Origin: Aurelia coerulea
Taxonomy: Eukaryota > Cnidaria > Scyphozoa > Semaeostomeae > Ulmaridae
NCBI GenBank assembly: GCA_039566865.1
Contig: CM076961.1
Coordinates: forward strand, 14,903,501-14,967,500
Length of the DNA: 64,000 bases
Reading direction: 5' to 3'
The translations under genes and the position numbers were made by a program. The notes under the pieces were generated by a model, which did not search any database, had not been told where the DNA came from, and saw only the letters and a program-made list of their open reading frames with translations. The stretch's first letter is position 1. Each line of letters opens with the position of its first letter. Shown here piece by piece: positions 24,174-35,421 of the stretch.

Positions 24174-24667
24174 ATGGGCTTAAATCTTTCGAATCTTTGA
24201 AAAGGTGGGTGTAAACATTTTTCTTTGAATTGAACGGCCTGAAAGGAACTTATGGCACTTTGGTGTAAATCTGGCGCGGGAATTTTTTGATATCTTGATT
24301 TTTTTTCAAAATGGCGGCAATTTAATTGTTTATGAAAAAAATGATGGACAATTTTGAAAAAAATGCAAATCATCGCAAATCCTTAACCAACAGAGGAAAA
24401 TGATGTAACATTTTCCTGAAGTTCATGAAGATCTACAATATGGTGGCAAGCAGAAATCTGTAGCATTTCTGGTTCAGGATTTAGAAATTTGATGAAGTCA
24501 TGGCCTCAAATTTAATAAATGCCGCCATTTTAAAACCAATAAAGATATCAATAAATTTCCGCGGCAGATTTACGACAAAAAGCCCTAAGTTCCGTCCAAG
24601 CCATTTATTTCAAAGAAAACTGCAATAGAATTTTACACCGACCTTTTAAAAGATTTGTGCCCTATGC
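24174..24667. mobile_element. Fold-back MITE, AAGGTGGGTGTAAAA family, copy 3
   Basis: Ends ATGGGCTTAAATCTTTCGAA and the complement of ACCTTTTAAAAGATTTGTGC. Inner arms share AAAATGGCGGCA / TGCCGCCATTTT and the GAACTTA / TAAGTTC phrase. Inserted 57 bp from the previous fold-back. Confidence 0.75.
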
Positions 24668-25132
24668 TCCCATTAATTTATTTCATCAGTATCATACAAA
24701 TAAACTTTGGCGTCTTCCTTCGTGAGCCAGCTCACAAAAGATGATACGAGAAATCATTAGTTCATTCTTCGTCTAATTTCTTTACCATTTGATGCTTATA
24801 AGAATAACAAAATCCTGCTGATGAAATAACAAATCGAAAGAAAAAAGATTCTCGAACTGGACTTACAATTTTCTAATAATTTAGCTGTAAATATGGATTT
24901 CTCACTCCGGAACAGCAATTACTATCTCCGAAGTTAACTATGCAATTAGTGATTTTAACATTTATGGCAAAATGAATATTGAATATTTTTCCATCTTTTT
25001 TTGATTCCCTGTTCAAGGAATATCCAAACAGCAATTATACGGGTGAGTCAGAAAAAAGTTTCCACGTTTGAAGAATTCGCAAAATTTGTCTTCGCTACTC
25101 ATCTGCAAAACGCTTCCTTTCTCGGTCAAACC

Positions 25133-25527
25133 ATGGGTGAGAGGAAACAAAGTAAATGTATGATAAAATGTATAAACAAATCGTACCTGTGTCTTTATTC
25201 TTGTTGTTTTCGCCTCCAATTTACCCGCAGCAGCATGCTCAAATCAACTCCTAAATTCAACTCTGCAACGGCCTAAATTTTTCTGTGTTCTGTAAAAGCG
25301 AGGCCGTCCTTCGTTAGTTTCCCGCCGTCACTTTACGAAACCGCAAACGAGGACGGCTTCGCTTTTACAGAACACAGAAAAATTTAGGCCGTTGCAGATT
25401 TGAATTTAGGAGTTGATTTGAGCATGCTGCTGCGGGTAAATTGGAGGCGAAAACAACAAGAATAAAGACACAGGTACGATTTGTTTATACATTTTATCAT
25501 ACATTTACTTTGTTTCCTCTCACCCAT
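25133..25527. mobile_element. Near-perfect 395-bp palindrome with 9-bp TSD (MULE-like MITE)
   Basis: Arms of about 185 bp are almost identical inverse copies, starting ATGGGTGAGAGGAAACAAAG. Exact 9-bp direct repeats GGTCAAACC at 25124-25132 and 25528-25536. The near identity of the arms and the perfect duplication indicate a young insertion. A transcript would form one long hairpin. Confidence 0.9.
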
Positions 25528-25617
25528 GGTCAAACCAAATGCCAAATTATTGTTATCAATAACGGCAATTATGCAAAATGATGTAAAAGCATTTGAAATG
25601 ACAGCATGGAAAACCCA

Positions 25618-25828
25618 TACCGTAAAAGCTCTATTTATTAAGCGCCCCCTTTCTATTAAGCCCCCCCACTTATATCAAATTCCAGAGGTTACCAAAGATC
25701 CTCCATCTATTGCGCTAAATAAATTTGCATGTTAATTTTGATACTGCAAAATGTGGTGCAAAAGGACTAAAAAGTGTCTAAAATTAAATAAGCCCCCCCC
25801 CCCCGGGCTTAATAGAGCTTTTACGGTA
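25618..25828. mobile_element. TA-flanked MITE with TACCGTAAAAGCTCTATT ends
   Basis: Inverted ends TACCGTAAAAGCTCTATT and AATAGAGCTTTTACGGTA, each followed by a C/G-run (AAGCGCCCC... and ...GGGGGCTT). A damaged relative (AAGCCCCC, then AATAGAGCTTCCACGG) lies at about 27855-27955. TA flanks suggest a Tc1/mariner-type origin. Confidence 0.75.
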
Positions 25829-26775
25829 TTTTAAGTCATGGACTTTTAGAAGAAACCATAAATATTGCAGAGGATTCTCAATTTTACGATGTTCAAAGTA
25901 ACGTTTGATTTTCAAGCGATCAAGAGATTGATTTCTGGCCTAATCGAGCGTGTTACAGAACTTGAATGGACACAACAATAGATCTGCTTAAAATTTAGTG
26001 CAATTTTGTGTCATCCTTCAAAATCAAGCAGGTGCTGAAGTATTAAAACTCCAAATTTGCTCATTGAAAGCAAATATAGAGCATATTCAATATCCCCAAC
26101 TTTTAATTTATTTTGATGAAACATATCAAAAAGAATAATTCAATTTTGATAACATAGGAATCGAATTGCACGAATGGTTCTTGCATCTTTCTTTTGGTTT
26201 AATGGCTTAAAACAAATTTAGGTACTTCTCTATTCTTGTTCACTGGTAGATGTTTGTAAACAAAACGTTGTTATTGATGCTGCTATTAAATGCTACAAAG
26301 CTACAAAGCTATTATTGAAATGAATTGTATGAGAATAATCGACCATTTTGTTATTTGCGCAGGGGATCGATGATCATTAATTTCATGCTTGATGCTTGTC
26401 AGGCTCATGAAGAATGTTCGACATGAAAAGAAAATATAGGCCTAAGTCTGGGAATGAAAAACGTATCGATTATTTTTTGGACTTAGATTTGGTAAATTTA
26501 TGTTTCTAGAATTGGATAGATTGTATATAAGCATTTGAATTTTGCTACCCTGGTAACTGAATTCCATATATAGTCCACTCCATTGAATTGCAGAAATCAC
26601 ACCCTCCTCTCTGTGAATTCATCAAGATCTTCCCCTAAAATACAGTTACTATGTTGGAGTTCATCCAGCTGGCTGTATTCACTTACCAAGAAAGGAAGCT
26701 GTGTGTTTTTATGTAAAAGTTTGCTTTTATGTAAATTTGTGTACAGGGTGTCCAAAGTTTGTTCGGCCTTTCATT
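25829..26775. other. No gene; partial MITE piece
   Basis: A left-arm fragment of the AAGGTGGGTGTAAAA family is recognisable near 26150-26250. A solitary GTACAGGGTGTCC end is at 26745. Confidence 0.45.
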
Positions 26776-27145
26776 AAAGACCTGTTTATATGGGGAAGAA
26801 CATCTCACCTGCCAGACCCGGGGCTGACAGGTGAGATTCCTCCTTCCTATAGAATCCCATTGCTTTTTCATTCACGTTTATATGACAAACGCAACACCAC
26901 CGGTATAGTAATTTTTCCATATAAACGAAACACTATGATGAGGTGTATTGGTTTTCTTCCTTGATTTCTATTGGTTAATTCGTTCTGATTTCACGGATGA
27001 GAGACATTACTCCACCTCGCCTCTCAGCCCAGGGGCTGACAGGCGAGGTAAAACAAATCTCATATAAACAGCGGCTGAAATTTACCTCGCCTGTCAGCCC
27101 CGGGTGTGGCAGGTGAGTTGTTTTTACTAATATAAACAGGCCCTA
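26776..27145. mobile_element. Fold-back MITE with GCCTGTTTATAT ends
   Basis: The left end AGACCTGTTTATATGGGG and the right end TATAAACAGGCCC are inverted, followed inward by the complementary CACCTGCCAGACCCGGGGCT and AGCCCCGGGTGTGGCAGGTG. A partial inverted copy lies at 33040-33170, 36 bp from WD40 exon B. Confidence 0.7.
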
Positions 27146-28644
27146 AATGTAAAAAATTAATGAAACAATGAACGGGCTCCATGTCAAGATAACCAAACTG
27201 CTGAGATTTTAAATTAATTTTAGACACCAAAAGCTAGCAAATCGAATCGGCTAAATATTACGAGTTACGTCTTATTGATTGATTACGGAGTTTTGAATTT
27301 CAAGTTTGTGCGAAAGCTGAAACCAGACGCCCCTAAATTGCATATTTTGTGAAAGGGTAGAATCTCGTTTGTTTAAAGCAAATCAAATGGAACTTAAAAA
27401 GCACTTTAGGTAAACTAGCTTTCTTTAACATTGAATTAAGGTTATGGATGCTTCAAGGAATCCTGTTGAGCTTAATTTGAAATGGCCCCGTCTCTCATCG
27501 ATTAAGTTTTTATGCCATGTTTTTTGGATACTTGCATTCTTAAGCAAATTTTGGCAATATTACAAGAAGTACATTACCTTTGAAGCCCTAATTTGTTGGC
27601 TTTGATATCAAGGAGAGGTAAAACATTGGACAGTCTTATTCTACCTCGACTTTGGGACGTCTTTTTGAAAAAAAGTCAGTTAGGGGGGTCTGGTTTCAGT
27701 TTTCGCATAAAACTGGGATTTCAAAAGCTTGTAGCTCCGTGAATTCTTGGCGGATGGTAGATGTTGATATCTGGATTATCTTTGAATCCGCAAAATATGG
27801 GGTAAAAGAACTGATAAGCAATCATATTCATCGTTGTCATTTGATTTTTTGAATAAGCCCCCTCTCTAATACGCCCTCATCTTTTAAGCCCCCCTCTGGA
27901 GTTTCCGGACTTTAAAAGCCCCTGGGGATTGAATAATAGAGCTTCCACGGTCTGTTGACATTGATTGCATTATGGGGATTTTCCAAACGAAGAAACGCTT
28001 CCGAGACTCACCCAGCATAAAACTAAGTAAACGCAAGCAATAGAGGAAATTTCCATGTAAAAATTGAAAAACGTTATATAACTAACCCTAAAAAAGTTCC
28101 CGAAACACTGATCTTTGTTGGTAAAATGATCAAGCTTTACGTTTTACCGTTAGGGGTAATTTGCTTTTGGGTAGCACAGATCTATCTCCTACAGGTCTAT
28201 TCTATAATATTTTAGGTTCAAGTCGTGTATACCTCGGTGTATACTTGAGAGCTTTCCTTGGGGGTGCTGACGGCACGCAACTGCTGCAAGTGGCTTCTCG
28301 ATCCAACCTGACCTGGCACGTCATGACCTCCTGCATGAAATCCAAAGATGTCACGGATTTGTCACACAAATCAGAAACACGGGTCTGTCACACAAATCAG
28401 CTTCCAAGCAAATATGTGATCTTTGAACTCGAACTTTAAACGAACCATAGAAACATCAATCACACTGCATTAACTGTCTTCCAAATATTCGATTAAAAAA
28501 TCACGAGTACTTGACTTGAATAAAAATGTGACAGTCGTCAGCATCAATCACTGAATAATCAGTCACACACACCCTGAATCATTTTCTCTTGCGCAATGGA
28601 TTCATGACACAGATGTGCTCTGAATTTTCAGGTCGTCCACGGTG
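27146..28644. other. No intact gene recognised
   Basis: A decayed relative of the CTCTATTAAGCCCC MITE lies at 27855-27955. From about 28300 the text resembles further decayed copies of the WD40 units described next, but I cannot read them as repeats with confidence. Confidence 0.4.
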
Positions 28645-28905
28645 AGAAATTCTGTAATTTCAATAACCATTCAAACCAGAAGCAATCACGTGATCATTTA
28701 AGACCTAACACGTGGCATTATCAGCATGAATCAACCAAGTGAATAGAATGGATAAAATAATTAGTGAAGGTCTCCAAATTGGTCACATCGTATTCCGTGA
28801 GAAACTCCAATTGTTGTTTAATTGCAGGAACCAGAAACAATCATGTGATCAATTAGCCTAAACATGTGACCAAACGGGATTGATCAAATCATTAGCGAGT
28901 GTTAC
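28645..28905 (-). pseudogene. Decayed tandem WD40-coding units downstream of exon C
   Basis: On the minus strand the phrase coding DHMIVSGS in exon C (near 28981) recurs near 28846 and 28691, and the phrase after KLW (TTTCTCAC) recurs at 28797 and 28645. These mark two further units with spacings of 135 and 155 bp. Each is broken by stops or indels; for example, the unit at about 28780-28850 still reads EFLTEYDVTNLETFT in one phase but has a stop before it. They look like former blades of the same propeller. Confidence 0.6.
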
Positions 28906-28913
28906 CTGATTCT

Positions 28914-29063
28914 TCACGTCATATCCGGTGAGAAATTCCACAATTTTACAGTCTTGTCGTAGGAACCAGAAACAATCATGTGATCATTGAAGTGCAAACA
29001 TGTCACACCATCAGTATGATTCCGAAGCGTAACAAATCGTTGACCTGTCTCTAAGCTCCATAT
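28914..29063 (-). CDS. WD40-repeat protein gene, exon C (last readable exon)
   Basis: The acceptor is a clean polypyrimidine tract ending TTTTCAG at 29064-29066. The exon opens in phase 0 with IWSLETGQRFVTLRNHTDGV, then a full WD40 blade TCLHFNDHMIVSGSYDKTVK and LWNF, and stops at TGA 28914-28916 after 49 codons. It completes the blade begun in exon B (DDKTLK joined to IW). One base shift just before the stop would instead read LTGYDVKNQ, ending at a good GTAACA donor at 28904, so the stop may come from a one-base indel. With only two blades readable, this is either a pseudogene or a truncated gene; WD40 propellers usually need about seven. The blade style resembles F-box/WD proteins, but no F-box is in view. 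Confidence 0.75.
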   Translation of the reverse strand: MWSLETGQRFVTLRNHTDGVTCLHFNDHMIVSGSYDKTVKLWNFSPDMT

Positions 29064-29141
29064 CTGAAAAGAAGAACGCAAAAGTTCTGTTTAGGCTACC
29101 AAAAGAACGAAGGAAGCAGTGGCGGAGCCACGGGAGGGTAT

Positions 29142-29171
<30 letters not shown>
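29142..29171 (+). repeat. G30 homopolymer
   Basis: Thirty G in a row, about 80 bp upstream of WD40 exon C in gene order. Its length in the assembly should be treated as uncertain. Confidence 0.9.
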
Positions 29172-29172
<1 letters not shown>

Positions 29173-29377
29173 TAAATATCCCCCCACATTTTTGAAAATA
29201 TGGTAATTTAGATTCGTCCAAAAATGTCATAAAAATGTTAAGCTAGAGGTAGGTCTGTGTTCAGTCTTTAAGCTCGCTTTCTTAGTCATCTAATGCTCAA
29301 TATGATATCATCATTCTGACATCTTTCTGTGTCGTTTGTGATCGCATAGCAAAGTGAACTTGGAGAAGAACGACTTG

Positions 29378-29429
29378 AGCAGTCGGTGCTCATTACTATG
29401 GTGCTCATTAGTAGTGAGCACCGACTGCT
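29378..29429. repeat. 21-bp stem hairpin
   Basis: AGCAGTCGGTGCTCATTACTA and its inverse with one mismatch, separated by 10 bases. Small enough to be a miRNA-like hairpin or a tiny MITE; no other support. Confidence 0.6.
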
Positions 29430-29720
29430 ATCCGTCATGGACTTCCGTCATGGGCTGAGCCTTTTTGGAGATTAATATTGTAGATTGTGGAGTTAATATC
29501 TCCAGTTCAATAGAGCTTTCATCATTGCAGGAAACGCTTGCTATCAAGCCAAGAAAAGTTCCCCTTTGAGCAATATCAACGTTGCAGGCTGACTGCTTTC
29601 AACTACATACTTTGGCACTTGTGTTCAAGATCAAATGTATATTTCAAACACATTCTTATATAACTCATTTTAAGTTTTACTATTTGTAATACCAGTTGGA
29701 ATACAATTAAAAAGCCTTGC

Positions 29721-30583
29721 ATAGACCATTTGCCAATTAGGAAAAAGGGATTGAGGCGAGCACGGCCAATTCCGACAGCCCTAGTAACATCGGGGAATCC
29801 TCTCCACTTCAGAATATCTTATTCGATGTATTTCCCACGATCGATTTGTAGAGTAGGGCACATAAACAAACGATCAGCTGATTTGACCCCTTACTACAAA
29901 TGTAATAAGTCCAAAACTTGGGAGAAAATTTTGAAAAATCAACGAAAACTGGCCGATCGTCTTGGGCTGATTCTGAAGTGGATAAATCGAGAAACTGAAA
30001 ACAAACTTTTGGAGGACCTTATTTCAACCCTTTTTAAGGTATTTAATCATTAATCTGGAGTTAGTAAGTGCATTTAGTAGGAAAACGAGCACGATCCATT
30101 TGGGTGGAAAAAGGGCCTAAGTAGAATTTTTCGAGATTTTCCCCACAGCTTTGAAAAAAGAAAGGCTCGTTATTCTGCGAATTTTAGAGATAAATTCGAG
30201 ATTAATAGTGTTTTAGTGAAAGAATACGGTTTCTCGTCGATTTTTGACATGCCGAGGCCGTTTACCCCTCGCAAAACGGAGTTACGGCCCAAAATGGGGT
30301 AGGCCAAAAATTTTCCCAATATTCGCGGCCCCCGCGTTCCGCCCCTGGGGGCAATATTGAACCCCAAATTCGTGATAAGACTCACAAACGAATTATCTCT
30401 TGTACATTTTTTTCTGTTTTGAAATTAGTTGAGTAACCATCGAGCATCGGCTCCAAATGCAGCTTCGGGTCAGAAAATCGGGCCGGGTCGGCTTGCCGAT
30501 TATACTGTAATGGAGAGGACTCCCCGGATTTCCGACTGTTACTAGGGCTGTCGGAATTTTTTCTTAATTGGCAGATGGTCTAT
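29721..30583. mobile_element. Fold-back element, ATAGACCATTTGCC ends
   Basis: Left ATAGACCATTTGCCAATTAG and right complement ending GGCAGATGGTCTAT. The arms share AATTCCGACAGCCCTAGTAA and GGAGTCCTCTCC-type text. Nested in the hAT-type element. Ends resemble those of 46746-46912. Confidence 0.65.
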
Positions 30584-30721
30584 TGAAGTTTCTCACATGC
30601 ATATCAATGATTTCATCTGTCGTTTTCTATCTAGAAAGGGCGGTATTTCTATATTAAAAAGGGCGTTTCTCTAAGATCTAAAGGGCGTGGTCCCAAAAAA
30701 TTTTGCTGGTGCTACCGCGGT

Positions 30722-31415
30722 AAGGAAGTTCATCTGAGAGAAAATTTACTGGTAGAAAGATGTGTTCCTGTCCTGTGTTGGCTGAAATATAGTACAAAAC
30801 AAATCGAAGCGAAGGAGCTAATGGGTGTAAAGGAGAGTTGAAATATCACAGAAAACTCTGAGTCATAAAGTCACAATTAATGCAAATTATAACCCTTGTT
30901 TCAATACCTAAATTGAGCTCAATAACACGTGAGACAAGTCTGCCTGCGATGAAAAAGGCTATCTTCGGGGTGAACAATACAATAAAGTCATTCCAATAAT
31001 GTCTCTTGTTTCACTCCCCCTGCAGACTTGTAGCAAAAACAACAACAGTGAAAGTCAGAGGGACTTATGTAATGAGTCTAAACTATACACTTGTTCGAAG
31101 ACTAAAGCGTAGTTCTTAAGGCCAATTTTCAGTCAGTGGAATTTTCTGAGCGGGCGGAATTTCTATTGTATGCGAGAGAAAATGTCACTCTGGAATTGAA
31201 TAGAATTCATACATATTCCAACTACTTCAAAATATGGCCTTCCGCAGAAGTGGGCTGTTCGCAGATTTATCAATATATTTACTTTTGAAGATAATCTATT
31301 TTGATCACTCCATTGCAGGATTACTACGTTTTTCTTGAGTGGTGACTCACTCTTGTCTATCTCCTAGCGCGTGATCACAGGCGCACTCATTATGTATGGG
31401 CAGCTTCTGTTTTTA
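30722..31415. other. WD40 intron sequence; partial MITE end
   Basis: CTTAAGGCCAATTTTCAGTC at about 31118 followed by GTGGAATTTTC matches one end of the MITE at 52643-52809. No partner end was found. No gene. Confidence 0.45.
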
Positions 31416-31426
31416 CAATAACCTAT

Positions 31427-32022
31427 CAAGGACAGACTTTGTAAGAAAATAGCATGAGTTGCTTTTGATTGACATCTCAATTCAAAGCGATTAGCGATCG
31501 CAAACAAAGGAAATTCTCTCAACCAGTAATTCAAAACAATCAAAGCCGCAAAAGTTTCTCTGAAATCAAGGTGGCTAGCTCGCTCGTTGTGCATTCTAGA
31601 AATTGTTTTTAAGAGCAAACATGAGCATAGATCGAAAGAAGAAGGATATATCTACACATCTGCCTCGGGCTTTTAATTTGTTTGATTGAAAAGCCGGTCG
31701 GAAGGCGATTCAATTCTCCTATATTTGTGGGTGCAATTAAAACATTTACTGCTCAGCTTCTGAACTAAAGAAATAAAATGCCCGTGGTAGATATGTAGAT
31801 ATATCCTTCTTCTTTCGATAAATGCTCATGTTTGCTCTTAAAAACAATTTCTGGAATGCACAATGAGCGTGATAGCTACCTAGGTTTCAGAGAAATGTTT
31901 GCGGCTTTGTTTGATTTGAATTATTGGTTGAGAGAACTTTCTTTTTCTTCGATCGCTAATCGCTTTAATTCAGGTGTCAAAAAAGCAACTCGTGCTATTG
32001 TCTTACAAAATCTGTACTTGTT
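31427..32022. mobile_element. Fold-back element, CAAGG(G)CAGA(T)TTTGTAA ends, copy 1
   Basis: About 270-bp arms. The segment AGAGCAAACATGAGCATAGA is mirrored by the complement at the other side of the loop, and the AAGCGATTAGCGATCG and GCCGCAAAAGTTTCTC phrases are mirrored too. Flanked by an exact 11-bp direct repeat CAATAACCTAT (31416-31426 and 32023-32033). Copy 2 at 37432-38032 has a 9-bp duplication. Confidence 0.8.
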
Positions 32023-32259
32023 CAATAACCTATCAATTGATCCCCTGAAGCTTAAAGTTTGATCTTAAAAGCATTGCACAGTAAAGAAAACAAACTACCA
32101 GATTGTTTTTCCATCAACATTTTTCTAACAAAAATGTCTTGCATAAAAAGTATCATCAATTTGGGACTATCTTGAGCTGCTGCCTCCTGGAAACTATATC
32201 AGAAATTGTAAAAAAACATTTTGCCTCCCTACTGTTAAACAAAGTCTATTTGATCAAAA

Positions 32260-32846
32260 TACCGGGTGTCCCAAAAATGTAAACAGATTTGGTTGACTCC
32301 AGTGCCATGACTTTAGCTTCAATCAATGTCTAATCACTCTAAAAATGTTCCACGATCGTTAAATGGAACATAGATACCTCGTTTCTTGATATTGGTACTT
32401 TGAGAGCAGACACGTTAATCTTGAAAGCTCAAATTTGTCTCTTCCTGCAAACCAGACCTTTAGCCTTTTGGCCTGAGCAAATTTTTAAGCCTCGATGAAA
32501 TTTGAACAATATCAGATCTTGTGTTATTCTGTTTTCCAGAAGTCACCCTCCCCCAGTCACCTATTGGGAACTTTCTTAAATGTTCATCAATTTCAGTTCT
32601 TAATTTCGAAGTGCTACTGGAATTTGCTTAGGCCAAAAGGCCAAAGCTCTGGTTTGCAAGTGCACGCAAATTTGAGCTTTCAAGATTGATATTTCTGCTC
32701 CCAAAGCACCAACACCAACAAACGAGTTATCTATGTTCAAGTTAACTATCGAGGACAATTTTGAGAGTCATTAGCCATTGATTAAAGCTAAATTCACATC
32801 GCTGGAGTCAACCAAATCTGGATACATTTTTTTGGGACACCCAATA
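32260..32846. mobile_element. TA-flanked fold-back element, ACCGGGTGTCCC ends, type A copy 2
   Basis: Same interior as 18590-19187: TTTGGTTGACTCCAG, TTTTGGCCTGAGCAAAT and AACTATCGAGGA phrases in both arms. Ends TACCGGGTGTCCCAAAAATG and the complement of TTTGGGACACCCAATA. Confidence 0.85.
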
Positions 32847-33039
32847 AAGCATTTCACGTTCAATAAATATTTGATATGCAAATAATTTTTGCCGCCACCG
32901 GTACCAATGAAGTAAATAAGAAATTTTGCAATAGACCTTTTAGCTATTCTAAAACAACGTTTGTATCGAACGATATTTTGCTACATTTTTGGCTTCATAT
33001 ATCCTTATACAAATTTACAAGCATGTTTCTAACTACAAT

Positions 33040-33170
33040 ACCGGTGGTGTCGCGTAGGTCATATAAACGTGAAGTGAAAAAACGATGGGATTCTATAGGA
33101 AGGAGGAATCTCGCCTGTCAGCCCCGGGTCTGGCAGGTGATGTGTTTTTCCCCATATAAACAGGCCCTAA
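33040..33170. repeat. Partial inverted copy of the GCCTGTTTATAT MITE
   Basis: ATACCGGTGGTGTCGCGTAG through AGCCCCGGGTCTGGCAGGTG to ATAAACAGGCCCTAA is the complement of 26779-26915. It ends 36 bp from the splice donor of WD40 exon B. Confidence 0.7.
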
Positions 33171-33205
33171 GAATCAGAAATTTGCGGTGCACATGATAAA
33201 GTTAC

Positions 33206-33263
33206 CTTCAAAGTTTTGTCATCACCAGCACTAACTATTTTCCAGCTGTCAGCCTGTAAACAT
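33206..33263 (-). CDS. WD40-repeat protein gene, exon B
   Basis: A 58-base exon bounded by acceptor TTCTTTCCAG and donor GTAACT. Read with one carried-over base it encodes CLQADSWKIVSAGDDKTLK, the middle of a WD40 blade. Splice phases match both neighbours: exon A ends with two bases (AG) that complete Arg with this exon's first A, and exon C starts in phase 0. The joined reading EGHTRVVR, CLQADSWKIV, SAGDDKTLK, IWSLETG is a textbook GH-to-WD blade. The downstream intron is about 4.1 kb and the upstream intron about 28.7 kb. Confidence 0.85.
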
Positions 33264-34539
33264 CTGGAAAGAAGATAAAAAATTGGTAAGAAAGCAAATT
33301 AAAATAGGTACAACCGTCAACCGGCTTCATCACGCTGATTCGCGATTAGAATTTGATAACAGCTAGAAAAAAGTGGTACCAGCCAAGGCCCATAGGAACG
33401 ACATTCATATTAAGGAAGCTGAAACTAAATGCAAGCGAAATGAGCAAAGTGGGGGTGCAAGGGTTTGTCCCCGATGAAGCTTTGCAACCGCACCCTTTTG
33501 ATCGTTGGAAAATGCCCCCTTTTATGAAGAATTCGCCAGTTAAAGGGGCAGCAGAATTTGACCAACGGAAGGCTTTCTTGGGAATCACTTAGAAATAGAT
33601 TTGTTTTTTGCATGAAATATAAGCATGTCTAATAACCCTTCTTTATCACAAACAAAAACAACTAAACTACAACAAAATGTAAATATTCTGTGGCTGCCAT
33701 AGCGGGAAAAGACATGCTGTCATCGAGTTCCAACTATGGTAGCCACCTACATCAATGAAAAAATAGACATTAAATTTAAGAAAAGAACAACTCAGGCGTC
33801 TCCGAAAGAATAACTCCCTCCACCTTACAGCAGATGATTGACTCTAACGAATATACACAAATGATGAAGCACCCAAAGATAACGAAGATTATAGTATACC
33901 AGATCTGCTATTTGTGATACAAATGGGAGTACTTCTTTACAAAAAGACACCTGCTACAAATACTATAAATAAAACGAAAATGTTGCTGCTGTTTCGTGCT
34001 CAAATTTAGTCTGAAAACGCTTTTGCATTTTTGATAAAAGAAATTGTTGCTTCAATTGATAACTCCCTTACATTTTTTCATTTCTTTAAATCTTCTTTTC
34101 AATGAGCTTGATTTTCAGAGCCTTTTTCAAATTATTGATGACTCTGAAGCGCTCCCCCATCCCCCCTTCTGATGGGCCTGCCAGTCATAAATTTATATCA
34201 ATCGATGCAGAATTTTTCTGTACGAACGCTCCAAAAACCTGCTTTGGGGAAAACTTCGAGATTTCTAAAAAGACAATTCTTCAGCAAACCGCTTGTGGAT
34301 AAATAACTGAATGAACTTCACAATCAAGCACTTTTTCCTTCTTTTTTATCTTAAATTTTGAACATAATTGTAAAGGTTTTGAATATCGTAAATAGGGTTT
34401 TATAGTTTGATTTAATCAATAGCTTCTTAATTTTTTTCCTTAGATTGTAATCAATGCTTTCATCGGAAGGTCCCTTGAAACCAGCTTCGCTGAAGGGCAA
34501 CCCTCCTTAAAAGAATTAAATATGAAATGAAAAATGTAT
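33264..34539. other. No gene recognised (intron sequence)
   Basis: Ordinary AT-rich intron DNA. The short open frames around 33350-33600 on both strands overlap each other and are not supported. Confidence 0.5.
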
Positions 34540-34595
34540 GAATGTTGTTGTTGTTCATTTATTTTAATTCGATATTTTACATAGCTAACAATATA

Positions 34596-35145
34596 TACCG
34601 GGTGTCCCAAAAAAAAGTACTCCCGTTTGAAAAATCACCAACATTTGATAATAAGGTCGATCTTCAATTTTCTTTTTTTGTCAAGTAGATTAAAGACCAA
34701 ATTATTTTCCAATACATAGCTGATCTTGAAAGTGGTTTAAAAATGAGCAAATGTAGCTCTTTTTAGGGCTACCTGGTTTTGAATCATACTCCAAAAAGCT
34801 CTGATGATTGCCAAATCAATTTCTTTGTGTGTGTAAAACTTCTAGTATGGTCACAAATGACAGAAATAAATGTGCACTATCATTGGAGACTTCAATGATG
34901 ATAAAAAATCTGAAAATTTTGACTCCTAGGCAAGATTGAGTATTTTGCTAGAAAACTATAGCTCAAAATAAGGTTTTTCAACGCGTAAATTTCCTACCTT
35001 GCTGTATCAAAAGGAAACATTTTATCATCTGTGAATATTTTTGGGTCTTTGACAAAGCAATTCAAAAAGAAAATTTCCTTAAAAGTTTGATAATCAATTT
35101 TTGGTGATTTTTTAAACAGGAGTACTTTTTTTGGGACACCCGGTA
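34596..35145. mobile_element. TA-flanked fold-back element, ACCGGGTGTCCC ends, type C
   Basis: 550-bp palindrome in the 3' UTR of the truncated LINE. Ends TACCGGGTGTCCCAAAAAAA and TTTTTTGGGACACCCGGTA. Arms include AGTACTCCCGTTTGAAAAAT and its complement-like partner. The interior is unrelated to types A, D and the 23.5-kb variant. Confidence 0.85.
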
Positions 35146-35421
35146 CAATATATACAAAGTTAACTAATCTAAATCGAATGAAATTAAAATTTATATGAAA
35201 CTTAATATTGAATAAAATTAAAACTACTGCAGGCACTACGTTTACATTCTGGGTCATTCCATTGCTTTATCAAAAATTTAAAGCTTTTCAAGTTTTCTGC
35301 GGATTTCATTTTGTTCGGTAGGCCATTCCATATTGAAGGTCAACGAACTCTAGACTGTTTGAGCCAAAAGTTACTTGATTTCGTCTTATATGTTTCAAGT
35401 CATCAGGATTTCTGGTAGAAT

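Larger units (their letters stand above)
29117..30721. mobile_element. hAT-type element, CAGTGGCGGAGCCAC end, carrying a nested MITE
   Basis: The left end CAGTGGCGGAGCCACGGG is a typical hAT terminus. The right end near 30710-30721 (GGTGCTACCGCGGT) is a diverged inverse. Flanks GAAGGAAG (29109-29116) and TAAGGAAG (following) match at seven of eight. No transposase was seen. The G30 run lies just inside the left end. It lies in the WD40 intron between exons C and B. Confidence 0.55.

Noticed and set aside
33346..33613. Open frames on both strands in the WD40 intron
   Set aside because: They overlap each other in complementary phases and have no splice-site support or known domain.
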